From RCC1774 sp050330855 (GTDB lineage Bacteria; Cyanobacteriota; Cyanobacteriia; Thermosynechococcales; Thermosynechococcaceae): a stretch of 64,000 nucleotides of DNA. Of this stretch, positions 6,376 through 15,313 are shown in pieces (positions within the stretch are counted from its first letter, which is position 1; each line of letters begins with the position of its first letter). The stretch spans positions 1 to 64,000 of the forward strand of contig JBHJNL010000121.1 of the NCBI GenBank assembly GCA_050330855.1. Reading direction: 5' to 3'. The position numbers and the translations under genes are program-made. The notes beneath the pieces were generated by a model. The model was not told where the DNA came from. It saw nothing but the letters and a program-made list of their open reading frames with translations, and ran no database searches.

Positions 6376-9021
6376 ATGAGCGACGCTGCCAAGTCTGACG
6401 CCCCACCCCTCAGAGAAGGGAAAAATCCTGCCCATCATCGCGATCGCACCACGGTTAATCGCGAAGACCTCTCACCGATGATGCGGCACTACGTTGATCT
6501 CAAAGATGAGTACCCCCAGACCCTGCTGCTGTACCGCATGGGGGATTTCTACGAAACCTTTTTAGATGACGCGGTCACCATTGCCCAAGCCCTAGAATTG
6601 GTGCTGACCAGTCGGCTGTCTGGCAACAACGTCGGTCGCGTCGCCATGGCCGGCATTCCCCACCATCAGCTCGAACGCTACTGTCGAATGCTGGTTGAGA
6701 AAGGCTATTCCGTCGCCATCTGCGATCAAATGGAAGATCCTGCCCAAGCGCAGGGCTTAGTCAAGCGAGCAGTGACGCGGGTAATCACCCCCGGCACCGT
6801 GTTGGACGAGGGGATGCTCAAGGCTCGGAGCAATAATTTTCTAGCGGCCTTCGTCACCGCTGGCAACAACTGGGGGATGGCCTACGCCGATATCTCCACC
6901 GGGGAATTCTTGACCACGCAGCATTGCGATCGCGACCAGCTCGCTCAAGAACTACTGCGCCTGCAGCCCTCGGAAGTGATCTTCCCCACTGATGCCCCCG
7001 ATCTGCAGCGTCTCTTGCGCCCTGGGGAAACCTCAGAGCATTTGCCTGAGGGCATTCCCAATCAGTTTTGCTTCACGATGCGAACTCAATCGTCCTTCAC
7101 GCTGCCAGAGGCGAAACAGCGCATTCAACAAGTCTTTGGCGTTCGTTCCCTAGAAGGAATGGGGTGCGAACATCTCCCTCTTGCGGTGCGGGCGGCGGGG
7201 GGACTGCTGGCCTATATCGAAGAGACACAAAAAGAAAATCATATTCCGCTGCAGCCGCTGTGTACCTACATGCTGACTGAGTATATGGTGCTCGACCATC
7301 AATCGCGGCGTAATTTAGAGATTACGAGAACTTCACGAGATGGCACCTTTCACGGCTCGTTGCTGTGGGCCTTAGATCAAACCCGCACGGCGATGGGGGG
7401 CCGCGCCCTAAAGCGCTGGCTGCTACAACCGCTGCTCAGTTACGAGCAAATTCAGGCGCGTCAAGATACGATCGCAGAACTGAGTCAAAACACAGCATTC
7501 CGTAGCGATCTACAGTCGCTGCTCCAGCAAATTTATGACCTAGAGCGCCTTGCCGGTCGGGCCGGATCAGGGACGGCCAATGCCCGTGATCTCATTGCTC
7601 TGGCTGAATCCTTAGATCGTCTGACGGATCTGGCTAACCTAGTGACCGATGGAAAATCTGAGCATCTGCAGGCGGTGCAGACGGTGCCAACGACTCTAGA
7701 GAAGTTGGGAATACGGTTGCGATCGCACCTCCATGAGTCCCCCCCCATCAGCCTCACCGAAGGTAACCTGATTTGCGATGGCGTCAATGCGGGCTTAGAT
7801 CGACTGCGGCAACAGGCCGTCAGCGACCAGCAGTGGATCGCCAACCTCGAAAAAGACGAACGAGAACGCACTGGCATCCCGACCCTAAAGGTGGGCTTCA
7901 ACAAAGCCTTTGGCTACTACATCGCCATCAGTCGCGCCAAATCGGCCCAAGCCCCCGACAACTACATTCGCAAGCAAACCCTCACCAATGAAGAGCGCTA
8001 CATCACCCCCGAACTAAAAGAACGGGAAGCCCGAATCTTCAACGCCCAAACCGAGCAGTTCCAGCTTGAATACGATATCTTCGTTGACCTACGCAGCGAA
8101 GTCGGTGAATGGGCCGGCCTGATCCGCACGGTCGCCGCCAATGTTGCCGCTGTTGATGTACTGGCCGGTTTAGCCGAAGTCGCCGTTTACCAAGGCTACT
8201 GTCGCCCCCAAATAAGCACAGGCCGCGAAATCAGTCTCGTTAATGGCCGTCATCCCGTCGTTGAAAAATCGCTACCGCCCGGTTTCTTTGTCCCAAATGC
8301 AACTGAATTAGGAACGCCGAACTCATCTCCGGATTTAATTATCCTGACGGGGCCTAACGCCAGTGGTAAAAGCTGCTATCTGCGCCAAGTGGGTTTGATT
8401 CAATTGATGGCCCAGGTGGGGAGCTTTGTTCCGGCGCAGTCTGCAGGCTTGGGGATTTGCGATCGCATCTTCACCCGCGTCGGTGCCGTCGATGATTTGG
8501 CGACGGGCCAATCCACCTTCATGGTGGAGATGAACGAAACCGCCAACATTTTGAACCATGCGACAGAGCGATCATTGGTCCTCCTCGACGAAATTGGTCG
8601 GGGAACTGCAACTTTTGATGGGTTATCGATTGCTTGGTCCGTTGCTGAATATTTAGCGATTGAGATTCAGGCCCGGACCATTTTTGCAACCCACTACCAC
8701 GAACTCAATGAGCTAGCGACTTTGGTAGAGAACGTGGCTAACTATCAGGTGCTGGTCAAAGAACTCCCTGACCAGATCATCTTTTTGCATCAGGTTCATG
8801 CTGGTGGAGCTAGCCGCTCCTATGGAATTGAAGCAGGACGGTTAGCTGGGTTGCCGCCTTCGGTGATTAAGCGAGCCAAGCAGGTGATGACGCAGATTGA
8901 GAAGCATAGCAAAATTGCGATCGGGCTGCGGAAAGGTAGTCACCATGCTCAAGCCCCGAGCAGGTCAGTCTCAAGGACGATCCCTGTAGAAGAGTCACAA
9001 CAGTTTGAACTGCCCTTTTAG
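6376..9021 (+). CDS. mutS: DNA mismatch repair protein MutS
   Basis: MutS recognises mispaired bases and starts methyl-independent mismatch repair in cyanobacteria. The 881-residue protein carries the mismatch-binding Phe-x-Glu motif in LLYRMGDFYETF (about residues 53-64), the connector and clamp domains, and a C-terminal ABC-type ATPase. Walker A GPNASGKS lies near residue 658 and Walker B is seen in SLVLLDEIGRGT, followed by ATHYHELNEL. The C-terminal FELPF resembles a beta-clamp-binding peptide. The first 30 or so residues are a non-conserved extension rich in charged residues. No mutL is seen nearby. Confidence 0.96.
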   Translation: MSDAAKSDAPPLREGKNPAHHRDRTTVNREDLSPMMRHYVDLKDEYPQTLLLYRMGDFYETFLDDAVTIAQALELVLTSRLSGNNVGRVAMAGIPHHQLERYCRMLVEKGYSVAICDQMEDPAQAQGLVKRAVTRVITPGTVLDEGMLKARSNNFLAAFVTAGNNWGMAYADISTGEFLTTQHCDRDQLAQELLRLQPSEVIFPTDAPDLQRLLRPGETSEHLPEGIPNQFCFTMRTQSSFTLPEAKQRIQQVFGVRSLEGMGCEHLPLAVRAAGGLLAYIEETQKENHIPLQPLCTYMLTEYMVLDHQSRRNLEITRTSRDGTFHGSLLWALDQTRTAMGGRALKRWLLQPLLSYEQIQARQDTIAELSQNTAFRSDLQSLLQQIYDLERLAGRAGSGTANARDLIALAESLDRLTDLANLVTDGKSEHLQAVQTVPTTLEKLGIRLRSHLHESPPISLTEGNLICDGVNAGLDRLRQQAVSDQQWIANLEKDERERTGIPTLKVGFNKAFGYYIAISRAKSAQAPDNYIRKQTLTNEERYITPELKEREARIFNAQTEQFQLEYDIFVDLRSEVGEWAGLIRTVAANVAAVDVLAGLAEVAVYQGYCRPQISTGREISLVNGRHPVVEKSLPPGFFVPNATELGTPNSSPDLIILTGPNASGKSCYLRQVGLIQLMAQVGSFVPAQSAGLGICDRIFTRVGAVDDLATGQSTFMVEMNETANILNHATERSLVLLDEIGRGTATFDGLSIAWSVAEYLAIEIQARTIFATHYHELNELATLVENVANYQVLVKELPDQIIFLHQVHAGGASRSYGIEAGRLAGLPPSVIKRAKQVMTQIEKHSKIAIGLRKGSHHAQAPSRSVSRTIPVEESQQFELPF

Positions 9022-9081
9022 GGGAGATCGTTTCTTATTGAACATCCGCTGCAGGGGGAAATTCTTTAAGCAGGCATAGCC

Positions 9082-9425
9082 CTACGCATACACGTCAAGA
9101 CATATTTTGAAAGCAGCATCGACACAATCTCGAAAGATCTCACACTCATTCCAGCGCTGTCTCATCCAGTTTAAGCACAAACCACCAATGCTCAATATCA
9201 TTCAAGTCATGCGAATAGGGTGGTAGATACCAGATCTCACAACCCACCTCAGTCACCATCTCCTCAATGCTCTAGCCATGATGAAAGCAAAGCTAGCATT
9301 ATCAATGACGATGACATCGCCAGGTTAACTGCGGTAGGGGACTCGCCTCTAGCCACATCTCCCATAAGGAACGATTACATGCCCCTTCAAAGGCCATGGC
9401 GCAAATAGCTTATGCTCTTTCAGGT
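9082..9425 (-). pseudogene. decayed IS630-family transposase (C-terminal part)
   Basis: The minus strand between mutS and the GNAT gene encodes pieces of an IS630 DDE transposase in several frames. These are MAFEGACNRSLWEMWLEA, then GDVIVIDNASF, then EMVTEVGCEIWYLPPYSHD, continuing LNDIEHWWFVLK, and after another frameshift MRQRWNECEIFRDCVDAAF ending at a TAG at 9082-9084. The order and motifs (second and third catalytic acids in VIDNASF and DLNDIEHWW) match the family. At least two frameshifts and the missing N-terminal half show it is dead. No terminal inverted repeats were identified. It accounts for most of the gap 9022-9513. Confidence 0.8.
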
Positions 9426-9513
9426 GCTACGCCATCGCTGTGCTTATCTAAATGGGGAGTTCTCAGCCTAAAATTTGCAAAGCACGATGGCTGAAATAGA
9501 GCCGCAGTCGTCG

Positions 9514-10377
9514 TCAAATGCTTGCTTGTGCCGATTCGGTGAACTGATAATCAAACCAGTCACATTGGCGCTGATAGCCAATCATGCGGTAGATGTGATT
9601 TGAAGTGAGGTTGGCCTGGTCGGTAAATAAAAAACATGATGAGTAACCCTGATCCAGTAACCGCTGACTAAGGGCCGCAACACAGGCGGTTGCATAGCCC
9701 CGGCGGCGATACTCAGGGGGCGTATAGACAGGGCCAATCCTGCCGCCGCCAGGATTGGAGCCTCGACCGATCGCCATGGAGACAGGGCTGCCATCGTGCC
9801 AAAGGTAGATATGCCCCCGCTGAAGTTGACGGTCTATAATCTGCTCCGTTAATGCCTGTACCGATCCAAAGGCTTCTCGGTCAAAAGCATAGGACCAGTT
9901 GAGAACCAGGGCACGATCGCACATTTCCGCCACCCGTAATTGCCCCGCAGCCAGCGAGAAGAGCTGCACCTGTATGAGCTGATAAATATGCATCTCTATC
10001 GCTAATCGTACAGACTGCCGTGTTCGTTGTTGCCAGACCTCTACAAAAGCCTGTACCTCTGCTGTTAAACCCGCAACACCAGGGGGCTGACACTCTGCCT
10101 TCGCAATATCTTCAGCAAAAAGCCCTGCCGTCGCCGCCGACATTTTAGAGAGCACAATGTTGCGGCGGGGCATGTACACAGCCACCCCTTGAACGGCACC
10201 ATTGGCTTCACACCAGCCTAAATAGGGTAGTGGCTCTTCCATCGGGTGTTGAGCCAAGGTGTTTTGGATTGCCAACAGCAGATTATGCTCCGCCTCGTGC
10301 TGTAGCAAATAATATTGAGTGCGATCGCAAAACATCTGAACATTCTGACCTTGAAAAATTTGTATAGCCGTTGCCAT
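9514..10377 (-). CDS. GNAT-family N-acetyltransferase
   Basis: This 287-residue protein has a C-terminal GNAT fold (about residues 190-280). The acetyl-CoA-binding motif A is GPVYTPPEYRRRGYATACVA (R/Q-x-x-G-x-A type), followed by CFLFTDQANLTSNHIYRMIGY, typical of predicted acetyltransferases of the COG3393 type. The N-terminal 150 residues form a divergent domain (PYLGWCEANGAVQGVAVYMP). The acceptor substrate is unknown. It is a single gene that starts about 140 bases from the divergent fasciclin gene. Confidence 0.85.
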   Translation of the reverse strand: MATAIQIFQGQNVQMFCDRTQYYLLQHEAEHNLLLAIQNTLAQHPMEEPLPYLGWCEANGAVQGVAVYMPRRNIVLSKMSAATAGLFAEDIAKAECQPPGVAGLTAEVQAFVEVWQQRTRQSVRLAIEMHIYQLIQVQLFSLAAGQLRVAEMCDRALVLNWSYAFDREAFGSVQALTEQIIDRQLQRGHIYLWHDGSPVSMAIGRGSNPGGGRIGPVYTPPEYRRRGYATACVAALSQRLLDQGYSSCFLFTDQANLTSNHIYRMIGYQRQCDWFDYQFTESAQASI

Positions 10378-10501
10378 AGATGTACTGGGGACTGACGAAA
10401 TAGGGAAGATGCTGACTGATTATTCACCCGTCAAGCTCAATCTTAAAGATTTCACAGGTTCTTCACAGCCGATCTGTACTGTTTAAGTTTGGTTAGGAGT
10501 T

Positions 10502-10516
10502 ATGAAGGTTAAATAA
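10502..10516 (+). other. four-codon leader ORF before the fasciclin gene
   Basis: TAGGAG at 10495-10500 lies at the ATG at 10502, which opens ATG AAG GTT AAA TAA (Met-Lys-Val-Lys). The stop ends 4 bases before the ATG of the fasciclin gene at 10521, in another frame. The main start has no ribosome binding site of its own, so its translation may depend on reinitiation. The SD-to-ATG distance is short, so the alternative is that the SD serves 10521 across about 20 bases. Confidence 0.35.
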
Positions 10517-10520
10517 AAAA

Positions 10521-11261
10521 ATGCGTAATTTCATCACAGTTGCACTATTGTTAGCGCCCGTTACGGGCTTTACATTACTCCCCACTGGGGCCAATGTTCA
10601 TGCTGAAGAAATTCCAGCAACTGAAGCACCTGCAGCAGAAACACCACCATCTGAAGCACCGGCAGCAGAAACGCCGCCATCTGAAGCACCTGCGGCTGAA
10701 ACACCACCATCTGAAGCACCGGCAGCAGACGCTTCGGGAGATATTCTCTCTGTAGCTGCCAATGCCGGTTCCTTTAAAACATTGGAAGCTGCCCTAGAAG
10801 CCGCTGGCCTAGTCGAAACCCTCAAGGGTGATGGTCCATTTACAGTTTTTGCTCCCACCGACGAAGCCTTCGCCGCCCTTCCTGAAGGCGTTGTCCAAGA
10901 GTTGTTGAAGCCTGAGAACAAAAATCAGCTTGCAGCTTTGCTCAGTTACCATGTGGTTCCTGGCAAAGTGATGGCTGCCGATATCAAACCCGGCGAAGTT
11001 GCTACCGAACAGGGTTCTAATGTGACTATTGCCGTTGAAGATGGCAAGGTTAAGGTCAATAATGCCTCGGTCGTTTCCGCTGATCTGCAAGCTTCAAACG
11101 GCGTGATTCATGTCGTTGATCAGGTCATTTTGCCTCCAAGTTATCCCGCAGGCGGCGCTCAGCAAGAAGAAGCGCCAACCCCTGAAGCTGCTCCCGGCCC
11201 TGAAGCTGCACCAGCTCCTGAAGCTGCTCCCGGCCCTGAAGCTGCGCCTACGGCTCCTTAA
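10521..11261 (+). CDS. secreted fasciclin (FAS1) domain protein
   Basis: This 246-residue exported protein has a signal peptide (residues 1-28, cleavage after NVHA) and then a decapeptide repeat EAPAAETPPS in about three tandem copies (DNA 10623-10730). One FAS1 domain spans about residues 70-205 and carries the H1 and H2 motifs (GPFTVFAPTDEAFAALP; LLSYHVVPGKVMAADI; NGVIHVVDQVILPP). The C-terminal tail is Pro/Ala/Glu-rich (APGPEAAPAPEAAPGPEAAP). FAS1 proteins act in surface adhesion, and the two low-complexity linkers suggest spacers in the envelope. A strong stem-loop terminator follows. Confidence 0.88.
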   Translation: MRNFITVALLLAPVTGFTLLPTGANVHAEEIPATEAPAAETPPSEAPAAETPPSEAPAAETPPSEAPAADASGDILSVAANAGSFKTLEAALEAAGLVETLKGDGPFTVFAPTDEAFAALPEGVVQELLKPENKNQLAALLSYHVVPGKVMAADIKPGEVATEQGSNVTIAVEDGKVKVNNASVVSADLQASNGVIHVVDQVILPPSYPAGGAQQEEAPTPEAAPGPEAAPAPEAAPGPEAAPTAP

Positions 11262-11295
11262 GTCTCACTCCACATTATTTCTCACACGTTTGTTT

Positions 11296-11321
11296 CCCCG
11301 GCTCTGCTTGCAGAGCCGGGG
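11296..11321. terminator. bidirectional stem-loop terminator
   Basis: An 11-base perfect stem CCCCGGCTCTG/CAGAGCCGGGG with loop CTTG lies between the fasciclin gene and the convergent GIY-YIG gene. Reading left, the stem is followed by a run rich in A/T (AAACAAACG on the complementary strand). Reading right, GAATTCTTGTCTT follows. It probably ends both transcripts. Confidence 0.75.
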
Positions 11322-11331
11322 AATTCTTGTC

Positions 11332-11925
11332 TTACGCCTTCTTTTTACCCGCCATGAAAGGGGTGCCCCAATGTCGCCAATTTTCTTTATTAAAAGGCGA
11401 TCGCCATTTTTGGATCAACGCCTGTTCTAGCTGTTGTCTCGGCTGTGTCTCGGCTGGAGCATCCCGCCAAAAGCCAATACTGACGGATACGTTTAAATTG
11501 TGGGGGCGATGGGCTGCCACATAGTTTTGCAGATAGCGCTTGCAGTCATGTTCCCCTTTCCAGCGGGTGTTAGAGTGGCAGGTTTCCCCCACGTAGAGCA
11601 ATAGGGCATCGGTTTGGTCCAGCACAAAATAGAGGGCCGCAACGCCCACATCGGCAAAGGTGCCCTTCCAGAACTCGGTATTTTGCTGTGGCAGCGCGAA
11701 GGGGTCAATGCTGTGGGGATCAGCGTGGACCGGTGTGAGATCAAAGAGAGAGCCTTGCTTTGCAGGGGCGCTAAGCTGCACTTGGCTTTGAAAATTATGA
11801 ACCCGCTTTTTCCAGCTTTTGAGGGCATAGGCACTCATTTCAGCGACCGGCTCCCGACTGCGAAACCGGCTGGCCCGAATCTGACGCAGTTGTTGATCTG
11901 AAAATAGAGAGGGCTGATCGGTCAT
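11332..11925 (-). CDS. GIY-YIG-like nuclease superfamily protein
   Basis: The 197-residue protein (from the ATG at 11925, MTDQPSLFSDQQLRQIRASRF) has a GIY-YIG-like core at about residues 95-180: ALYFVLDQTDALLLYVGET, then an Arg-bearing helix (NTRWKGEHDCKRYLQNY) and a C-terminal EQALIQKWRSPFNKENW with the expected Glu and Asn positions. GIY-YIG domains cleave DNA in repair, restriction or homing. This form is a stand-alone cyanobacterial type and its function is not known. It is divergent from recN, with 86 bases between the starts. Confidence 0.7.
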   Translation of the reverse strand: MTDQPSLFSDQQLRQIRASRFRSREPVAEMSAYALKSWKKRVHNFQSQVQLSAPAKQGSLFDLTPVHADPHSIDPFALPQQNTEFWKGTFADVGVAALYFVLDQTDALLLYVGETCHSNTRWKGEHDCKRYLQNYVAAHRPHNLNVSVSIGFWRDAPAETQPRQQLEQALIQKWRSPFNKENWRHWGTPFMAGKKKA

Positions 11926-12011
11926 TGCAGGGTTATGACTGGGGGCTGACAAAATACTATGGCACTCAAGAACCGGTAGAATCAAGGCTGTTCTCCCTTA
12001 AATGTGCGTTC

Positions 12012-13757
12012 ATGCTGCAGTCGTTGCACATTGAAAACTTTGCCCTCATTGATGACCTCACCCTAGCGTTTGGGACTGGCTTAAATGTACTCACGGGTGA
12101 GACCGGCGCAGGGAAGTCTATTATTCTCGATGCCATCGATATTGTCTTGGGGGGTAAGATTAGCGATCGCATCCTTCGTACCGGCACCCACCGCGCCCTT
12201 TTAGAGGCGACCTTCCAACTCAACCCCGTTCTGAAAGATTGGCTGATCACCGCAGAGATTGATGAACTCGACGATGGCGTCTTAGTGTGCAGCAGAGAAA
12301 TCTCGAACCAACAGGAGAAGCTACGCAGTCGCTCACGGGTGAACGGTGTTGTGATCAACAAGCAGCAGATGGCGGGTCTGCGTGAGCGTCTGGTCGATAT
12401 CACGGCCCAAGGTCAAACCGTCCATCTAGGGCGGGCCAGCCGACAGCGCGACTGGCTTGATCACTTTGGGGGAGCGAAGGTCCTCGACCAACGGCGCAGA
12501 GTCGCCGCAGTCTTTGCCCAGTTCCAGCAGGCCCAGCAAACGCTAGAAAAGTTCCGAGCCAATGAACAGCAGCAACTGCAGCAGCTTGATTTACTTAAGT
12601 ATCAGCTTGAAGATTTAGAGCAGGCCCAGCTCACCGACGCTGATGAGCAGGACACCCTCATTCAAGAGTCCCAACGCCTCGGTCACAGCGTTGAACTTCA
12701 ACTGCAAAGCCAGCAGGTCTATGCCGCCCTTTACGAACAAGAAGAGGGAGCCGCCTGTGCGGATTTACTGGGTAAGGCAGAGGCTATCCTCACTGAGATG
12801 GGGACCTATGACCATCAAATTCATCCCATCCTAGAGATGGTGCAAGAGGCCCTCACCCAAGTTCAAGAAGCCGGACTTCAGATTCATGCCTACAGCGCTG
12901 ATTTAGAAACCGACCCTCAGCGCCTTCAAGATGTAGAAGATCGACTCACCCAGCTTAAACAAATCTGCCGGAAATATGGCCCGACGCTAGCCGACGCCAT
13001 TGCTCACCAACAACGAATCAGCGAAGAACTCGGCATCCTAGGCAGTGATGAACAGTCATTAGAGGGGTTAGAGCAAACCTATCAAGCCTTCAAAAAGGAG
13101 CTAGAACAAGCCTGTGCCCATCTAACTGAGCTGCGACAAACGGCAGCCCAAGCCCTCGCAGATCGCCTGCTGACCGAGCTAAAGCCCTTAGCAATGGATA
13201 AAGTGCAGTTTCAGGTGGCGGTGCAGCCCATCATCCCTGCCGCTCACGGTAGTGACTCCATTCAGTTTTTGTTTAGTCCCAACCCCGGTGAGCCACTGCA
13301 GCCTGTTTCTGAAACCGCTTCTGGGGGAGAAATGAGCCGGTTCTTGCTGGCCCTGAAGGTGTGTTTTTCTCAGATCGAAGATGTCGATACCCTCGTCTTT
13401 GATGAAATTGATGTCGGTGTTTCAGGGCAGGTCGCCCAATCGATTGCGACGAAGCTCCATGCCTTGGGTAAACATCATCAGGTGTTGTGTGTCACCCACC
13501 AGCCCATTGTGGCCGCGATGGCAGATCAGCATTTTCAGGTCGCCAAGCAGGTCTTAGACGCCGAGCAGGCCCATGAACGAACCGTCGTCCGGGTCACCGC
13601 ACTAGAGGCGACCGAGCGCAGGCAAGCCTTAGCTGAAATCGCAGGGGGGCAATCGGCTCAGGGCGCACTCTCCTTTGTCGATGCATTGCTCAAAGAGGCA
13701 ACCACCTTAAGACAGGGCAAAAAGCAAACTAAGCGCCAGAAGTCGGTGCGCTCTTAA
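12012..13757 (+). CDS. recN: DNA repair protein RecN
   Basis: RecN is an SMC-like ATPase that helps process double-strand breaks for recombination. From ATG 12012 it has 581 residues and starts MLQSLHIENFALIDDLTLAF, as in the family; a 29-residue longer frame upstream lacks family similarity. Walker A GETGAGKS lies at about residues 30-37. The middle (about 150-380) is a Gln/Glu-rich coiled coil. The C-terminal signature SGGEMSRFLLALK and Walker B TLVFDEIDVGVSGQ close the ATPase head. Its last 29 bases overlap the convergent coaE end. Confidence 0.95.
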   Translation: MLQSLHIENFALIDDLTLAFGTGLNVLTGETGAGKSIILDAIDIVLGGKISDRILRTGTHRALLEATFQLNPVLKDWLITAEIDELDDGVLVCSREISNQQEKLRSRSRVNGVVINKQQMAGLRERLVDITAQGQTVHLGRASRQRDWLDHFGGAKVLDQRRRVAAVFAQFQQAQQTLEKFRANEQQQLQQLDLLKYQLEDLEQAQLTDADEQDTLIQESQRLGHSVELQLQSQQVYAALYEQEEGAACADLLGKAEAILTEMGTYDHQIHPILEMVQEALTQVQEAGLQIHAYSADLETDPQRLQDVEDRLTQLKQICRKYGPTLADAIAHQQRISEELGILGSDEQSLEGLEQTYQAFKKELEQACAHLTELRQTAAQALADRLLTELKPLAMDKVQFQVAVQPIIPAAHGSDSIQFLFSPNPGEPLQPVSETASGGEMSRFLLALKVCFSQIEDVDTLVFDEIDVGVSGQVAQSIATKLHALGKHHQVLCVTHQPIVAAMADQHFQVAKQVLDAEQAHERTVVRVTALEATERRQALAEIAGGQSAQGALSFVDALLKEATTLRQGKKQTKRQKSVRS

Positions 13758-14355
13758 TGGCCTCATCAACTTGCTGGTGCAGGGTGGCTAAATCTTGAGC
13801 GTTATCCAGCACCACATCAGCCTGAGCTAATTTTTCAGACAGGGGCATTTGGCTCTCAATGCGGGCATTGGCCTGTTCAAGGGTCAGTTGATTGCGGTCC
13901 ATGAGGCGCTGTTGTTGCTGAACCCGCTCACAGGAAACCACCCAGATCTCTGACACGAGATCGGTCATCTGAGCCTCAAACAAAAGCGGTATCACGAGGA
14001 CCACGGTGGGGGCTTGCCCGTGGGTTTGGAGATCTTGGTGGATGCGATCACACACAAACGGATGAATCTGCGCTTCTAGCCACCGCCGTTCTGCTTGATC
14101 GACAAAGATAATTTCTCCGAGACGCGGACGATCAAGGGTGCCATCGAGCCGCACTAGATCAGCACCATAGCGCTCTGCGATCGTTATTAAGATCGGCGAT
14201 TCGGGTAACACCGCTTCACGGGCATAGCGATCTGCATCTAAAATAGGCAGGGTATAATGGGTTCTCACATAGTCCGCCACCGTTGTTTTACCCGTGGCAA
14301 TACCGCCGGTCAATCCAATCCGGCGCCGTGTCAGTTGAGGGTTGAGGGTTGTCAC
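13729..14355 (-). CDS. coaE: dephospho-CoA kinase CoaE
   Basis: CoaE phosphorylates the 3'-hydroxyl of dephospho-CoA, the last step of coenzyme A synthesis. The 208-residue protein begins with the P-loop RRIGLTGGIATGKTTVADY (about residues 11-29), followed by ILDADRYAREAV (substrate-binding Asp/Arg), the HPFVCDRI motif and VVLVIPLLFEAQMTD, all typical. The length is normal for the family. It ends inside the recN stop region (convergent overlap) and starts about 136 bases from the divergent FHA gene. Confidence 0.95.
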   Translation of the reverse strand: MTTLNPQLTRRRIGLTGGIATGKTTVADYVRTHYTLPILDADRYAREAVLPESPILITIAERYGADLVRLDGTLDRPRLGEIIFVDQAERRWLEAQIHPFVCDRIHQDLQTHGQAPTVVLVIPLLFEAQMTDLVSEIWVVSCERVQQQQRLMDRNQLTLEQANARIESQMPLSEKLAQADVVLDNAQDLATLHQQVDEAIKSAPTSGA

Positions 14356-14437
14356 AGGGCAATCACTTTTGCTGCGTCTGTTGACCTTAAGCCTACCCTG
14401 CAGGGAACACGGGATGTCATGATGGATTAGGGGCTAA

Positions 14438-14456
14438 AACTATTTTTGAAATAGTT
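14438..14456. promoter_or_regulatory. perfect inverted repeat upstream of the FHA gene
   Basis: AACTATTT-TTG-AAATAGTT has 8-base arms with a 3-base spacer and lies 36-54 bases upstream of the FHA gene start and about 80 bases upstream of divergent coaE. It is AT-rich and lies in a promoter-like position. It could be an operator or a weak hairpin. Confidence 0.35.
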
Positions 14457-14491
14457 GCAAACAAGTTGGACTGCGGCATAGGGACACGACA

Positions 14492-15313
14492 TTGACGCCA
14501 CTCCTGATTATCCATAAACCGATAGGGCCAGTTGCGATTGCGCTAGAAAAGCAACCATCCTGGACCCTGGGACGAGGACTCGAAAACGATATTATCCTGA
14601 ATGACTATGCCGTCTCGCGCCATCATGCTGAGATCCGGCAACAGCGGCCCGGAGAATATGTGATCACCGATCTGGGTAGCGGCAACGGCTCCTTTGTGCA
14701 GGGCCAAAGAATCTCAGAACCCCATACCGTTAGAGATGGGGATTACATCACCATGGGGCGCATTCAGCTCGAATTTCAGAAAGACCCCGACAACAGTCGG
14801 TCGTCTCTTACACCGCACAAAACAGTGCTCATGATGCACACCTCAGCGCTACAGGGCAAAGTATGGCAAGAAATTTTTTCGTCTCAAAGTGTTGCGATCG
14901 CCCATCTCAATCCCGGCACTGATTTACCCGCCCTGTTAACCCAGCGATCGGTCCAGAAGGGCTTACCCGATTTGCTGCTGCTCGATATGACCGGCATTCA
15001 ATCCAATCCCTACCACTTTTGTCGCTGGTGCCGAGATACCTATCCCCAAGTCAAAGTAATCCTAATGAGCGGCAAACGCGCAGAGATCTCCGACGCAGAG
15101 AGGCGCTGGGCCACCCACCAGGGTGCAGTTGACCTACTGCCGGGCTTCCCAGAACCACAGCTCTTTAGTAACTTAAGTACCGTTACTTCCACCGTCAGGC
15201 TTGTCTTGAAAGCCCTCGACTGGCCTGAGATTCAGCAGCAGCTCTTGTTAGAAGCGCTGCTCTCTATTCAGGTGTTGCGGAAGCAGTTCTCTGGCCTTGA
15301 AGCAAATAGCTAA
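14492..15313 (+). CDS. FHA domain protein fused to a receiver-like domain
   Basis: This 273-residue protein pairs a phosphothreonine-binding FHA domain (about residues 5-95: WTLGRGLENDIILNDYAVSR then HHAEI, and TDLGSGNGSFVQGQRI) with a receiver-like domain (about 105-225). The latter keeps an Asp after a hydrophobic strand (LPDLLLLDMTG) and a Ser (VILMSGK). It lacks the N-terminal acidic pair (KTVLMMHTS instead) and the conserved Lys (LLPGF instead of KPF), so it may be a pseudo-receiver. The start is TTG, with AGGG 8 bases upstream. It probably links Ser/Thr phosphorylation to another partner. The end overlaps lpxB by 50 bases, tail to tail. Confidence 0.8.
   Translation: MTPLLIIHKPIGPVAIALEKQPSWTLGRGLENDIILNDYAVSRHHAEIRQQRPGEYVITDLGSGNGSFVQGQRISEPHTVRDGDYITMGRIQLEFQKDPDNSRSSLTPHKTVLMMHTSALQGKVWQEIFSSQSVAIAHLNPGTDLPALLTQRSVQKGLPDLLLLDMTGIQSNPYHFCRWCRDTYPQVKVILMSGKRAEISDAERRWATHQGAVDLLPGFPEPQLFSNLSTVTSTVRLVLKALDWPEIQQQLLLEALLSIQVLRKQFSGLEANS

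Noticed and set aside
7533..7904. 123-codon frame antisense to mutS
   Set aside because: Arg/Ser-rich shadow of mutS with no independent support.
11926..12011. Possible LexA box upstream of recN
   Set aside because: Only one half-like TGTTCT is seen; the cyanobacterial dyad is not complete.
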